Source: Cacconaster sp045599325 (GTDB lineage: Bacteria; Bacteroidota; Bacteroidia; Bacteroidales; UBA932). Taken from it: a stretch of DNA of 21,055 nucleotides. Below the pieces are notes generated by a model that worked only from the letters and a program-made list of their open reading frames with translations, had not been told where the DNA came from and searched no databases. The translations under genes were made by a program, and so were the position numbers. The stretch spans positions 1 to 21,055 of the forward strand of contig JAZRVT010000026.1 of the NCBI GenBank assembly GCA_045599325.1, in the 5' to 3' direction. How positions within the stretch are numbered: the stretch's first letter is position 1; each line of letters starts with the position of its first letter. This document shows, piece by piece, positions 1-6,974 of this stretch.

Positions 1-242
1 CGGTTTTAGACGGGTACAAAGACATCTATACACATAAACTGGAGTCAGTTGGCAAAACCGATCTTCATTTTTGGTATGGGACAAAGGAATCGTTTGTGGC
101 GAAACCCCAGGTATCTCATCTTTTACGTCTCGATCCAACGGCACACATTGAAGTGTTCTCCGGAATGAATCATGGTCAATTGCTGGTAGACAGGCCAGAG
201 GACGTAGGTTTGAGAATAGACACAATATGCGGATTATTGTAA
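1..242 (+). CDS. Alpha/beta hydrolase, C-terminal fragment (cut by window edge)
   Basis: The frame starting at base 3 is open for 79 codons and stops with TAA at 240-242; the 5' part lies outside the window. The fragment reads FWYGTKESF, then HIEVFSGMNHGQLLVD. This resembles the last strand-turn-helix of alpha/beta hydrolases, where a late Asp/Glu and the final catalytic His (here in MNHG) complete the triad. Substrate cannot be told from this piece. Codon use is visibly more AT-rich (TTA, ATA, AAA, GTA) than in the genes from 605 onward, and the stop lies 15 bp from the end of a decayed IS30 transposase on the other strand, so an accessory or transferred origin is inferred. Family assignment is moderately secure; an intact upstream gene cannot be confirmed from here. 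Confidence 0.55.
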   Translation, partial: VLDGYKDIYTHKLESVGKTDLHFWYGTKESFVAKPQVSHLLRLDPTAHIEVFSGMNHGQLLVDRPEDVGLRIDTICGLL

Positions 243-257
243 TCGATAAGTTCCCAT

Positions 258-457
258 TTATCGAACACATTGAAGCCCGGTTCCCATGTCGGATCCGGGC
301 CCAGTCGATTTGCTGAACACCTGATTGGGAGTTAGGAAACCGTGTCTCTTCCTCGGTCTTTCGTTCAGTTTGCGCTCAACTTCTTCGAGAAACTCCTGCA
401 TGATGTTCGTGAAGTCTGAGCCCTTGGGATATACTGACGGATGAGTCCGTCAGATTC
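258..457 (-). pseudogene. IS30-family transposase, C-terminal remnant with frameshift
   Basis: Reading the minus strand, one frame (about 457 to 429) gives ESDGLIRQYIP. The next frame over (428 to 258) continues PKGSDF, then EEVERKLNERPRKRHGFLTP, NQVF and a TAA stop. Together these match the conserved C-terminal end of IS30-family DDE transposases (NGLIRQYxPKGT...LNxRPRKxLGxxTPxEVF). The two halves join only if one A is restored near 424-428, so the copy carries a one-base deletion. The N-terminal helix-turn-helix and most of the catalytic domain are missing. It is a dead fragment. No flanking inverted repeats or target duplication were recognised. Confidence 0.8.
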
Positions 458-604
458 TTTCTCAAAAATTGCGTTTACAAGTTGAATCCGGCTCGAGCTT
501 AGGCAACACCTTATCCCTGTCGCTCCCCACGTGGGAGCACTTCTTGAATCATTCTGCCCTGCGGGACGGGTGTGGCATCACAGTGTGCAGTCAATGTGAA
601 TCAA
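458..604. other. Gene-free stretch between IS30 remnant and manB
   Basis: I see no credible gene here. It contains one small hairpin, GCTCCC at 522-527 and GGGAGC at 533-538 around a 5-nt loop. There is no T-run on either side, so I do not call it a terminator. The sequence just upstream (in minus-strand sense) of the recognisable IS30 tail does not resemble transposase in the frame that stays open. The stretch is probably scar sequence left by insertion and deletion events downstream of manB. Confidence 0.4.
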
Positions 605-1951
605 TTAAGCGAAGCGGCCGATGATGGAGCGGGCCTCGGCGATGCGCTTCTCGAGGAGGTCGAGGGATGTGGCCTCGCAGAGGAAGCGGAGGTAAGGTTC
701 GGTGTTGGAAGGGCGGACGTTGAACCACCAGTCCTTGAACTCCACGCGGTAGCCGTCGAAATCATATTCTGCAACCGGGGTGTCGAGGCTCTCGAAATAT
801 TTCTTCAGCGCATTCATCGCGGCAGGCTTGTCCTCCACCCTGAAGTTGAGTTCGCCGGAGTTCTCATAACGCTTGATCTTAGCCATCATCTTTGAGAAGC
901 TCTTCTTTTTGCGCTTCAGGTCAGCGACGATGTTGAGCACCAGTATGCTGGCCAGCAGACCGCTGTCACAATAGAAGAAATCGCGGAAATAGTAGTGGCC
1001 GGCCACTTCGCCTCCCCAGACTCCGCCAAGCTCGCGGAGCTTCGGAGCGGCATAGGCACGGCCCACACGCCACATCTCCACCTTGGCACCGAGAGGTTCG
1101 AGGTACTCGGGCACAGACTTGGAGCTGCGGATGTCCTGCAGGACGATGCCCTTCTCGCCGCGCTCCTTTATGAAATAGTCGCCGAGCAGGGCTATGATGA
1201 GGTCCGGAGCTATGAACTTGCCGGTCTCGTCGATGAACATGACGCGGTCGGCGTCGCCGTCGTAGATGACTCCTATGTCGCTGTGGCTCTCTATGACGAG
1301 CTTCTGGAGGTCGACGATATTCTCAGGAACGAAAGGATTCGCCTCGTGGTTAGGGAAGCTGCCGTCGAGGGTGTCATAGAGATATTCAGGCTGATAGCCG
1401 AAGATGTCGTGGACAAAGATTGACGCCATTCCGTTGGAGCAGTCCATAGCAATCTTCAGGTTGGAGAAGTCCTTCTTGAATGAGTTGAGGAAATCGACAT
1501 ACTCCTTGCGGACATCCATCGCGTGGACTTTGCCGCGGACCTCTGCCACAGGCATAGGTTTCTCCTCCTCTATCCACTTCTGTATAGTGCCAAGCCCGGA
1601 ATGCAGTCCGACAGGCAGCGCCTCGGCACGGGACACCTTGAGGCCGTTGTCCTCCTTCGGGTTGTGGGAGGCCGTAATCTGGATTGAAGCCTCGAAGCCG
1701 TGCTTTGCGGTGGTGTAGTACACGAGAGGCGTGGTGCTCAGACCGAGGTCCCATACATCTGCGCCGGCATCCTGAAGTCCCTTGAGGACCGCGCCGTGAA
1801 GAGCAGGCGACGAGAGGCGCATGTCGCGGCCGACCAGCACCTTCTTCGTGTTCAGTAGTTCCGGAATGAAGTAAGCCACTTTGTAGGCAAGTTCCGTGGT
1901 CAGGTCAACGCCGAAGACGCCGCGGATATCATATGCGTGGAACGCTTTCAT
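605..1951 (-). CDS. manB: Phosphomannomutase/phosphoglucomutase
   Basis: Moves phosphate between C1 and C6 of mannose or glucose in the cytoplasm, supplying sugar 1-phosphates for nucleotide sugars and cell-envelope glycans. The 448-residue length is normal for the bacterial alpha-D-phosphohexomutase family. All four active-site signatures are visible: phosphoserine loop TASHNP at 93-98 (Ser95), metal loop DGDADR at 231-236, sugar-specificity loop GGEVAGH at 313-319 and phosphate-binding loop RPSNTEP at 413-419. The substrate loop fits the dual-specificity PMM/PGM subgroup better than a phosphoglucosamine mutase. It is the last gene of ruvX-def-manB, starting one base after the def stop, so it is probably co-transcribed. 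Its 3' flank is IS scar sequence. The gene symbol is by family; exact substrate preference is inferred. Confidence 0.93.
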   Translation of the reverse strand: MKAFHAYDIRGVFGVDLTTELAYKVAYFIPELLNTKKVLVGRDMRLSSPALHGAVLKGLQDAGADVWDLGLSTTPLVYYTTAKHGFEASIQITASHNPKEDNGLKVSRAEALPVGLHSGLGTIQKWIEEEKPMPVAEVRGKVHAMDVRKEYVDFLNSFKKDFSNLKIAMDCSNGMASIFVHDIFGYQPEYLYDTLDGSFPNHEANPFVPENIVDLQKLVIESHSDIGVIYDGDADRVMFIDETGKFIAPDLIIALLGDYFIKERGEKGIVLQDIRSSKSVPEYLEPLGAKVEMWRVGRAYAAPKLRELGGVWGGEVAGHYYFRDFFYCDSGLLASILVLNIVADLKRKKKSFSKMMAKIKRYENSGELNFRVEDKPAAMNALKKYFESLDTPVAEYDFDGYRVEFKDWWFNVRPSNTEPYLRFLCEATSLDLLEKRIAEARSIIGRFA

Positions 1952-1952
1952 A

Positions 1953-2513
1953 TCATTTTCTGTCTGTTTTCACTTTATAGAAGGTGCGGACGTTGCCCTT
2001 GGCGATACCGGCGAGCTTGCCCTGGAGCATCTTCTTGCGGATAGGGCTGGCGTGGTCCACAAAGAGCACTCCGTCGAGATGGTCGAGCTCGTGCTGGACC
2101 ATTCTGGATGCGAAGTCATCGAAATCCTCCTCGACCTCCTGGAAGTCAGCGTTGATGTAGCGGACACGGATCTGTTTCGGACGGACAATCTCCGCATCGA
2201 GCCTCGGGATGCTGAGGCACCCCTCCTCGTAGGAAGAGGTCTCCTCACTCTCGAAGATCACCTCCGGGTTGATCATCTCACGATGGAATCCCTTGAGCTC
2301 AGGGTAGGTGTCAGCGAGGTCATTGCCGTCGACAACAAGGATTCTGGTGGAGACTCCCACCTGAGGCGCTGCAAGGCCGCAGCCGTCGGCGTTGTGCATC
2401 GTCTCGATCATATCGCTGATAAACTGTCTTGTCTTCTCCTTGTCAGCGATGTCGGCTGGCGCTGCCACGGCACGGAGCACCTGCGAACCGTAAATATAGA
2501 TTGGAAGTATCAT
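1953..2513 (-). CDS. def: Peptide deformylase
   Basis: Removes the N-formyl group from nascent proteins at the ribosome; a metalloenzyme (Fe2+/Zn2+). The protein has 186 residues, normal for bacterial PDF. The three diagnostic motifs are intact: GCGLAAPQ at 44-51, EEGCLS at 96-101 with metal ligand Cys99, and QHELDHLDG at 140-148 with ligands His141 and His145 and catalytic Glu142. The start ATG overlaps the upstream ruvX stop as ATGA (2510-2513), which fixes the start and suggests translational coupling. The def-ruvX pairing is, as far as I know, common in this phylum. No promoter is seen directly upstream; expression is expected from the ruvX promoter near 2935. Confidence 0.96.
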   Translation of the reverse strand: MILPIYIYGSQVLRAVAAPADIADKEKTRQFISDMIETMHNADGCGLAAPQVGVSTRILVVDGNDLADTYPELKGFHREMINPEVIFESEETSSYEEGCLSIPRLDAEIVRPKQIRVRYINADFQEVEEDFDDFASRMVQHELDHLDGVLFVDHASPIRKKMLQGKLAGIAKGNVRTFYKVKTDRK

Positions 2514-2929
2514 TTGCTGTTTTCTCTGTCCAGATAAGATTGAAGTATGATTGCTGCGCTCACCTTGTCGACCGACGACTTGTCGCGGCGGTCGGACTTC
2601 TTCACGCCGCCCTCGATCATAGCCCTGTGGGCCAGGACGGAGGTGAAGCGCTCGTCCTCCATTGTGACCGGCACGCCGGGGAAGTGCTTCTTAAGCAGAT
2701 TCAGCAGTTCCTCCACATATCTGGCGCACTCGGAAGGGGTGTTGTCCATATTGACAGGCTGCCCCACCACGAAGCGCTCTATGGTCTCATTTTGGGCGTA
2801 GGTTTTAAGATATTCTATTATCTTTGCAGACGGAACGGTGTCCAATGCAGACGCGAAGATGCGCAGAGGGTCGCTTACCGCCACTCCCGTACGCTTGCGT
2901 CCATAATCAATGCCCACGATTCTGTCCAT
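2510..2929 (-). CDS. ruvX: RuvX/YqgF family RNase H-fold nuclease
   Basis: Putative pre-16S rRNA nuclease or Holliday-junction resolvase homologue with an RNase H-like fold; in E. coli YqgF takes part in 16S rRNA 5'-end maturation. The protein has 139 residues, the usual size. It begins IVGIDYGRKRTGVAVSDP, in which the first acidic catalytic residue (D of GIDYG) sits. The family motif DERFTS follows mid-protein and the C-terminal DKVSAAIILQ carries the last acidic residue. The start is supported because GIDYG begins a few residues after the initiator Met, as in homologues. The ATG lies only 5 nt beyond a TAACTTTG -7 box, so the mRNA may be leaderless. First gene of the ruvX-def-manB operon. 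Confidence 0.94.
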   Translation of the reverse strand: MDRIVGIDYGRKRTGVAVSDPLRIFASALDTVPSAKIIEYLKTYAQNETIERFVVGQPVNMDNTPSECARYVEELLNLLKKHFPGVPVTMEDERFTSVLAHRAMIEGGVKKSDRRDKSSVDKVSAAIILQSYLDRENSK

Positions 2930-2948
2930 AAATGCAAAGTTAACTTTT
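2920..2948 (+). promoter_or_regulatory. Weaker opposing promoter for the 2953 gene-dxr-rseP operon
   Basis: TAACTTTT at 2941-2948 is a one-mismatch -7 box, with a poor -33 match (TTCTG, 2920-2924) about 16-19 nt upstream. It is part of the perfect 12-bp palindrome AAAGTTAACTTT (2936-2947) whose other arm forms the ruvX -7 box. The downstream ATG is only 4 nt past the box. Inferred from sequence alone. Confidence 0.5.
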
Positions 2949-2965
2949 TAGTATGGCAAAACAAA
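2935..2965 (-). promoter_or_regulatory. Promoter of ruvX-def-manB
   Basis: On the minus strand a perfect Bacteroidota -7 box TAACTTTG (2942-2935) lies 19 nt downstream of a TTTG -33 element (2965-2962). The ruvX ATG begins 5 nt after the box, about where transcription should start. The box shares its TTAA core with an opposing box on the plus strand. Confidence 0.75.
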
Positions 2966-3234
2966 CAGGAAAACAAAAAAGAGCTTTTGTTCTGACAATC
3001 GCCGGCACCGCCCTGCTCGTCTGGCTGCTTATCGCGTTCACCCCGCTCCGCCGGACCATCCCGGGATATCCTTCCGCAAAAACCCGTCAGGAAGCCATCG
3101 ACAACCGCCTGAAGATAGATTCGCTCGAGAAAGTGATCGAAACCTGGGAGTTCCAGGTCGGGAACATCCGAAAGATTGTGACAGGAGAGCCGTTAGAGGC
3201 CCCGGACACCACGAAAACAGCAATTACCGAATAA
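2953..3234 (+). CDS. Small single-pass membrane protein resembling the N-terminal stub of M23 peptidases
   Basis: 93 residues. A lysine-rich N-terminus (1-10) is followed by one membrane segment (about 11-27, FVLTIAGTALLVWLLIAF). Then comes TPLRRTIPGYPS and a heptad-like stretch RLKIDSLEKVIETWEFQV that could form a short coiled coil, with an acidic/Thr-rich tail. The TPLR-x-x-IPGYPS...LDSLE pattern recalls the region between the membrane anchor and LytM domain of Bacteroidota M23 metallopeptidases, but no LytM domain follows. The next gene begins at once: its stop overlaps the dxr start as TAATG (3232-3236). Topology should be N-in with a periplasmic tail. It may be an envelope scaffold or a gene that lost its catalytic part. 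Function is not known; the similarity is from memory of the family. Confidence 0.75.
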   Translation: MAKQTGKQKRAFVLTIAGTALLVWLLIAFTPLRRTIPGYPSAKTRQEAIDNRLKIDSLEKVIETWEFQVGNIRKIVTGEPLEAPDTTKTAITE

Positions 3235-4406
3235 TGGAAGAATCCCCGAAAAGACGGATCGCGATACTTGGGTCTACAGGGTCCATCGGCACTCAGGCAC
3301 TCGACGTGATCTCGCGTCACGAAGACCTGTTCGAGGTCGAGCTCCTGACCGCCAACAACAACAGCGCCCTGCTCATCGAGCAGGCCCGCCGATTCAGACC
3401 TTCAAGCGTAGTCATCTGCAACGAGGCGCTCTACGATGAAGTGTCCGCAGCACTCGACCCCCTCTACATCAAAGTATTCACTGGCATCGACTCTGTTTGC
3501 GACCTCGTCAGGGCGGAGTCAGTGGATATGGTGCTCACGGCGATGGTCGGGTTCAGCGGCCTGAAACCCACGATTGCCGCAATCCGCGCCGGAAAGGCCA
3601 TAGCCCTGGCGAACAAGGAGACCCTGGTGGCTGCCGGCGGGCTGATAATGCCGCTGGCACGCGAATGCTCCGCTCCTATAATCCCGGTGGACTCGGAGCA
3701 CTCCGCCATCTTCCAGTGCCTGCAGGGCGAAAGGGCCGAACTCGAAAAGATACTTCTGACCGGTTCCGGGGGGCCGTTCCGCAACACCCCGAAGGAGGAG
3801 CTGCAGAATGTCACAAGAGAGATGGCACTCCTGCATCCGCGATGGAAGATGGGGGCGAAAGTCACCATTGACTCCTCCACCCTGATGAACAAGGGGCTCG
3901 AACTCATCGAGGCCCGCTGGCTGTTCGACGTGGAGCCTGAAAACATAGAAGTGGTCATCCATCCGCAGTCCATAATCCACTCGATGGTGCAGTTCTCCGA
4001 CGGCGGAGTGATAGCACAGCTCGGTTCGCCGGATATGCGGCTGCCGATACAGTATGCCCTCTCCTACCCGTACAGGGTGGACCTCAACACCGAAAGGCTG
4101 GATTTCGCAGCACTCGGAAGCCTGAACTTCGAGAAGCCGGACCTCGAGAGGTTCCCCTGCCTCGGCCTGGCATACGAAGCCCTCAGGCGCGGCGGCAACT
4201 CCACCTGTGCGATGAACGGCGCCAACGAAGTGGCAGTGGCGGCATTCCTCCGCGACGAAATCGGGTTCACTGCAATACCTGAAATCATAAGCAGAACGAT
4301 GGAAAGGTGCAGTTTCATCGGAAAGCCTGATTTCGAGGCCATCTTTAGCACGGATTTTGAGGCGAAGCGGCTCGCATCAGAGACGCTCGCTAAACATAGG
4401 AAATAA
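3234..4406 (+). CDS. dxr: 1-deoxy-D-xylulose 5-phosphate reductoisomerase
   Basis: Converts DXP to 2-C-methyl-D-erythritol 4-phosphate with NADPH, the first committed step of the MEP isoprenoid pathway; cytoplasmic. The 390-residue length is standard. Visible signatures: NADPH-binding ILGSTGSIGTQALDVI (11-26), ANKETLVAAGG (126-136), metal ligands in PVDSEHS (Asp153, Glu155) and NKGLE (Glu223), the catalytic flexible loop LTGSGGPFR (175-183), and HPRWKMGAKVTIDSSTL before the third ligand. All key residues are present. Its ATG overlaps the upstream stop (TAATG), implying translational coupling, and rseP follows 6 bp later. The dxr-rseP neighbourhood recurs in many bacteria. Confidence 0.97.
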   Translation: MEESPKRRIAILGSTGSIGTQALDVISRHEDLFEVELLTANNNSALLIEQARRFRPSSVVICNEALYDEVSAALDPLYIKVFTGIDSVCDLVRAESVDMVLTAMVGFSGLKPTIAAIRAGKAIALANKETLVAAGGLIMPLARECSAPIIPVDSEHSAIFQCLQGERAELEKILLTGSGGPFRNTPKEELQNVTREMALLHPRWKMGAKVTIDSSTLMNKGLELIEARWLFDVEPENIEVVIHPQSIIHSMVQFSDGGVIAQLGSPDMRLPIQYALSYPYRVDLNTERLDFAALGSLNFEKPDLERFPCLGLAYEALRRGGNSTCAMNGANEVAVAAFLRDEIGFTAIPEIISRTMERCSFIGKPDFEAIFSTDFEAKRLASETLAKHRK

Positions 4407-4412
4407 CACCTG

Positions 4413-5795
4413 ATGGTAGTCTTACTGAAAATTCTGCAAGTCATAGCAGCCCTTTCGCTGCTTGTCATAGTCCACGAATTCGGACATTACTCCTTCGCCA
4501 AGCTGTTCAAGACGAGGGTGGAGAAGTTCTATCTCTTCTTCAACCCGAAGATATCCATTGTCAAGTTCAAGAAGTTCGACGGCAGGCTCCACTGCAAGTT
4601 CTTCTCCTCCAACGAAGACGAGGAGTGGGACAAGCACCCGGAGCAGACAGAATACGGCATCGGCTGGGTCCCTCTGGGAGGCTACTGCAAGATATCCGGA
4701 ATGATTGACGAGTCGATGGACAAGGAGGCGCTCAAGCTTCCTCCGAAGCCTTATGAGTTCCGCACAAAACCTGCCTGGCAGCGCTTCTTCATAATGTTCG
4801 GAGGCGTATTCTTCAACTTCATCCTCGCCGGACTGCTCTATGCAGCAATCCTCAACACCTGGGGAGAAGAATACCTGCGCAACGAAGACGCTGTCTACGG
4901 AGTCGCTGTCAATGACCTCGCAGACGAGATCGGTTTCCGCACGGGAGACCGCATACTCAGTTTCGACGGAGTCCCGACCGAGGATTTCTCAAGCCTTCAG
5001 ATAGACCTCGTCCGTTCAAGGGCGACAGAGGCGCTCGTGCTCCGCGGGGAGGACACCGTCAGCATCAGCATCGACCCGGTCTATATCCCTGCGATGCTCA
5101 ACTCGCCGGGAATGTTCAGCCTCGCCTTCCCTTTCGTGGTGAAGGATTTCCTCGAGGGCTCGCCGAACCTGGAATCGGGTCTGGAAGCCGGCGATGCCAT
5201 AGTGGCCATCGACAGCGCAAGGATGTTCATAGTCCAGGAAATCCAGCAGGAACTCAGGAATCACAAAGGAGAAACGGTCTCTGCGGCCGCTGTCCGCAAC
5301 GGGGAGGAGTTCACCCTGCCTCTTCAGGTCGACACTGCCGGAATGATCGGCGTGATGCTGGACACAGAACTGGAGAAGTTCTTCAATCTCACTGAGAAGG
5401 AGTACGGATTCCTCTCCGCCATCCCTGCCGGATTCAGCAAGTGCTGGACCAACATAGCAAACTACGTGCAGGAGCTAGGGCTTATCTTCTCCCCGAAGAC
5501 AGAGGCCTACAAGTCGGTCGGCAGCTTCATCGCCATCGGCAGAGTCTTCCCTGACACCTGGGACTGGTACAAGTTCTGGTCGCTCTGCGCACTCCTCTCC
5601 ATTATGCTCGGAGTGCTCAACATCCTCCCTATCCCGGCCCTCGACGGCGGTCACATCCTTTTCCTGATTGTCGAGATGGTCACCGGACGCAAGCCTTCGG
5701 ACAAGTTCCTCGAAGTGGCGGAGTGGATCGGAATGATACTGCTCCTGATGCTGATGGTGCTTGCATTCGGCAATGATATCAGAAGCCTGTTTTAA
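4413..5795 (+). CDS. rseP: Site-2 protease, RseP family
   Basis: Intramembrane zinc metalloprotease that cuts membrane-bound regulators (such as anti-sigma factors) or leftover signal peptides. The 460-residue protein begins with a membrane segment carrying the active site HEFGH (21-25). A hydrophobic segment follows at about 126-150 (FIMFGGVFFNFILAGLLYAA), then two PDZ-like regions in the periplasmic portion (around 165-230 and 240-320). The C-terminal membrane pair carries the conserved NILPIPALDGGH motif (Asp411) that supplies the third zinc ligand. Length and domain order match RseP rather than sporulation SpoIVFB. It lies 6 bp after dxr and 10 bp before the DUF4837 lipoprotein gene, so all probably share one transcript. 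The natural substrate in this organism is not evident from the window. Confidence 0.95.
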   Translation: MVVLLKILQVIAALSLLVIVHEFGHYSFAKLFKTRVEKFYLFFNPKISIVKFKKFDGRLHCKFFSSNEDEEWDKHPEQTEYGIGWVPLGGYCKISGMIDESMDKEALKLPPKPYEFRTKPAWQRFFIMFGGVFFNFILAGLLYAAILNTWGEEYLRNEDAVYGVAVNDLADEIGFRTGDRILSFDGVPTEDFSSLQIDLVRSRATEALVLRGEDTVSISIDPVYIPAMLNSPGMFSLAFPFVVKDFLEGSPNLESGLEAGDAIVAIDSARMFIVQEIQQELRNHKGETVSAAAVRNGEEFTLPLQVDTAGMIGVMLDTELEKFFNLTEKEYGFLSAIPAGFSKCWTNIANYVQELGLIFSPKTEAYKSVGSFIAIGRVFPDTWDWYKFWSLCALLSIMLGVLNILPIPALDGGHILFLIVEMVTGRKPSDKFLEVAEWIGMILLLMLMVLAFGNDIRSLF

Positions 5796-5805
5796 AATTC
5801 ACGAT

Positions 5806-6795
5806 ATGAACACAAGACATTTCATAATTGCTGCGGTTTTCGCCCTCGCACTCTCCGCACTCTGCAGCTGCGACGAGACTGAACCGCTCCCTGCCATAAG
5901 CGGCAAGGCCGGCGAGATCGAGATCATCTCCACCAAGGCCCAGTGGGAGTCCGAGGCAGGCAACGCCATCAGGGAAGTGCTGGCTGCCGATTTCCCGTTC
6001 ACACCGCAGAAGGAGCCTCTCTACAGACTCTTCAACGTACCTCCCGAGAACTTCAACAAAGTCTTCAAGTCGCATCGCAACCTGCTCTGGTTCAATATCT
6101 CCGACACCTGCCAGACAGCGAGGATGAGTCTCCGCCGCGACGTGTGGGCACAACCTCAGACTCTGCTGACCATCTACGCCCCTGACGAGCAGAGCGTCTC
6201 GCAGTTCATCAGCGAGAACGCGAAACAGATCACTGAAGTCTTCGAAGTGGCTGAACGCAACCGCGTCATAGAAAACTCGATGCGCTTCGAGAACAAGGGT
6301 CTGGGACAGACTGTGAGCGCACTCTTCGGAGGGTCCCCTTATTTCCCGACAAACTACACCAAGAAGATGCAGACCGACAACTTCGTATGGGTTTCTTACG
6401 AGACCACATTCACCACACAGGGCATCTTCATCTACAAGTTCCCTTACGAGGGCACCTCGCAGCTCACTCCAGAGTATCTGATAGCAAAGCGCAACGAATT
6501 CACAGAGAAGAATGTCCCTGCCACACGTGAAGGCAGCTATATGATAGCGAACCCTGTTGTAACTCCCGGATTCTTCTGGAAATCGTACAACGGGCGAAGA
6601 TTCGCTGAAATCCGCTCGCTCTGGGAAACTCACAACGACTATATGGGCGGACCGTTCGTAAGCAACGCATTCCTCTCCCCTGACGAGAAATATGTAATTG
6701 TGGCAGAGGGATTTGTATATGCCCCTAAGTATGACAAGCGGGACCTTCTCCGCCAGTTGGAAGCAATCATCTACTCCTGGCACTGGGCAGAATAG
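5806..6795 (+). CDS. DUF4837 family lipoprotein
   Basis: 329 residues if started at ATG 5806, the first Met followed by a lipoprotein signal (MNTRHFIIAAVFALAL...). The lipidated Cys lies in the LCSC region at about 20-22. An earlier in-frame ATG at 5761 lies inside rseP and would bury the signal sequence, so it is rejected. The mature part opens PAISGKAGEIEII and contains PQKEPLYRLFNVPP and FKSHRNLLWFNIS, which match my recollection of DUF4837, a Bacteroidota lipoprotein family of unknown function. No catalytic motif is visible. It probably resides on the periplasmic side of a membrane. It sits 10 bp downstream of rseP, so a link to envelope quality control is plausible but only inferred. A long antisense frame over it reflects codon bias. 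Confidence 0.85.
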   Translation: MNTRHFIIAAVFALALSALCSCDETEPLPAISGKAGEIEIISTKAQWESEAGNAIREVLAADFPFTPQKEPLYRLFNVPPENFNKVFKSHRNLLWFNISDTCQTARMSLRRDVWAQPQTLLTIYAPDEQSVSQFISENAKQITEVFEVAERNRVIENSMRFENKGLGQTVSALFGGSPYFPTNYTKKMQTDNFVWVSYETTFTTQGIFIYKFPYEGTSQLTPEYLIAKRNEFTEKNVPATREGSYMIANPVVTPGFFWKSYNGRRFAEIRSLWETHNDYMGGPFVSNAFLSPDEKYVIVAEGFVYAPKYDKRDLLRQLEAIIYSWHWAE

Positions 6796-6818
6796 CAGCC
6801 ACAAAAGTTAAGAAAAAA

Positions 6819-6849
6819 TTTGCAATAGCAAAAAGTTTTTCTACCTTTG
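6819..6849 (+). promoter_or_regulatory. Stable-RNA promoter for tRNA-Glu-rpsT
   Basis: TTTG at 6819-6822, a 19-nt spacer, then TACCTTTG at 6842-6849, a full match to the Bacteroidota vegetative promoter. The A/T-rich run upstream (6801-6840) and the discriminator TTCCCGTT just after the box are nearly the same as at the tRNA-Gln promoter (19841-19871). Confidence 0.85.
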
Positions 6850-6878
6850 CGTTCCCGTTCTGAAAAGTGCGTGGATTT

Positions 6879-6950
6879 GGTGGGTTCGTATAACGGTTAG
6901 TACTCGAGATTTTCATTCTCGCAATAGGAGTTCGATTCTCCTACCCACTA
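6879..6950 (+). tRNA. tRNA-Glu (anticodon TTC)
   Basis: A 72-nt cloverleaf can be folded by hand. Acceptor GGTGGGT (6879-6885) pairs with ACCCACT (6943-6949), with a terminal G-U pair. D stem is GTAT/GTAC. Anticodon stem CGAGA/TCTCG encloses loop TTTTCAT with anticodon TTC. The variable loop is 4 nt, and T stem AGGAG/CTCCT encloses TTCGATT. The discriminator is A and CCA is not encoded. It lies 30 nt after the -7 box and 24 nt before rpsT, with no terminator between. Confidence 0.95.
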
Positions 6951-6974
6951 CTAAGAAATAAAAAAAATCAAGTA

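Noticed and set aside
522..538. GCTCCC/GGGAGC hairpin as a manB terminator
   Set aside because: There is no T-run on the minus-strand side, and the stem is short and over 65 bp past the stop.
5779..6804. A 341-codon open frame on the minus strand covering the whole DUF4837 gene
   Set aside because: It is the antisense shadow of a real lipoprotein gene with good codon structure. The product has no recognisable motif and overlaps the end of rseP.
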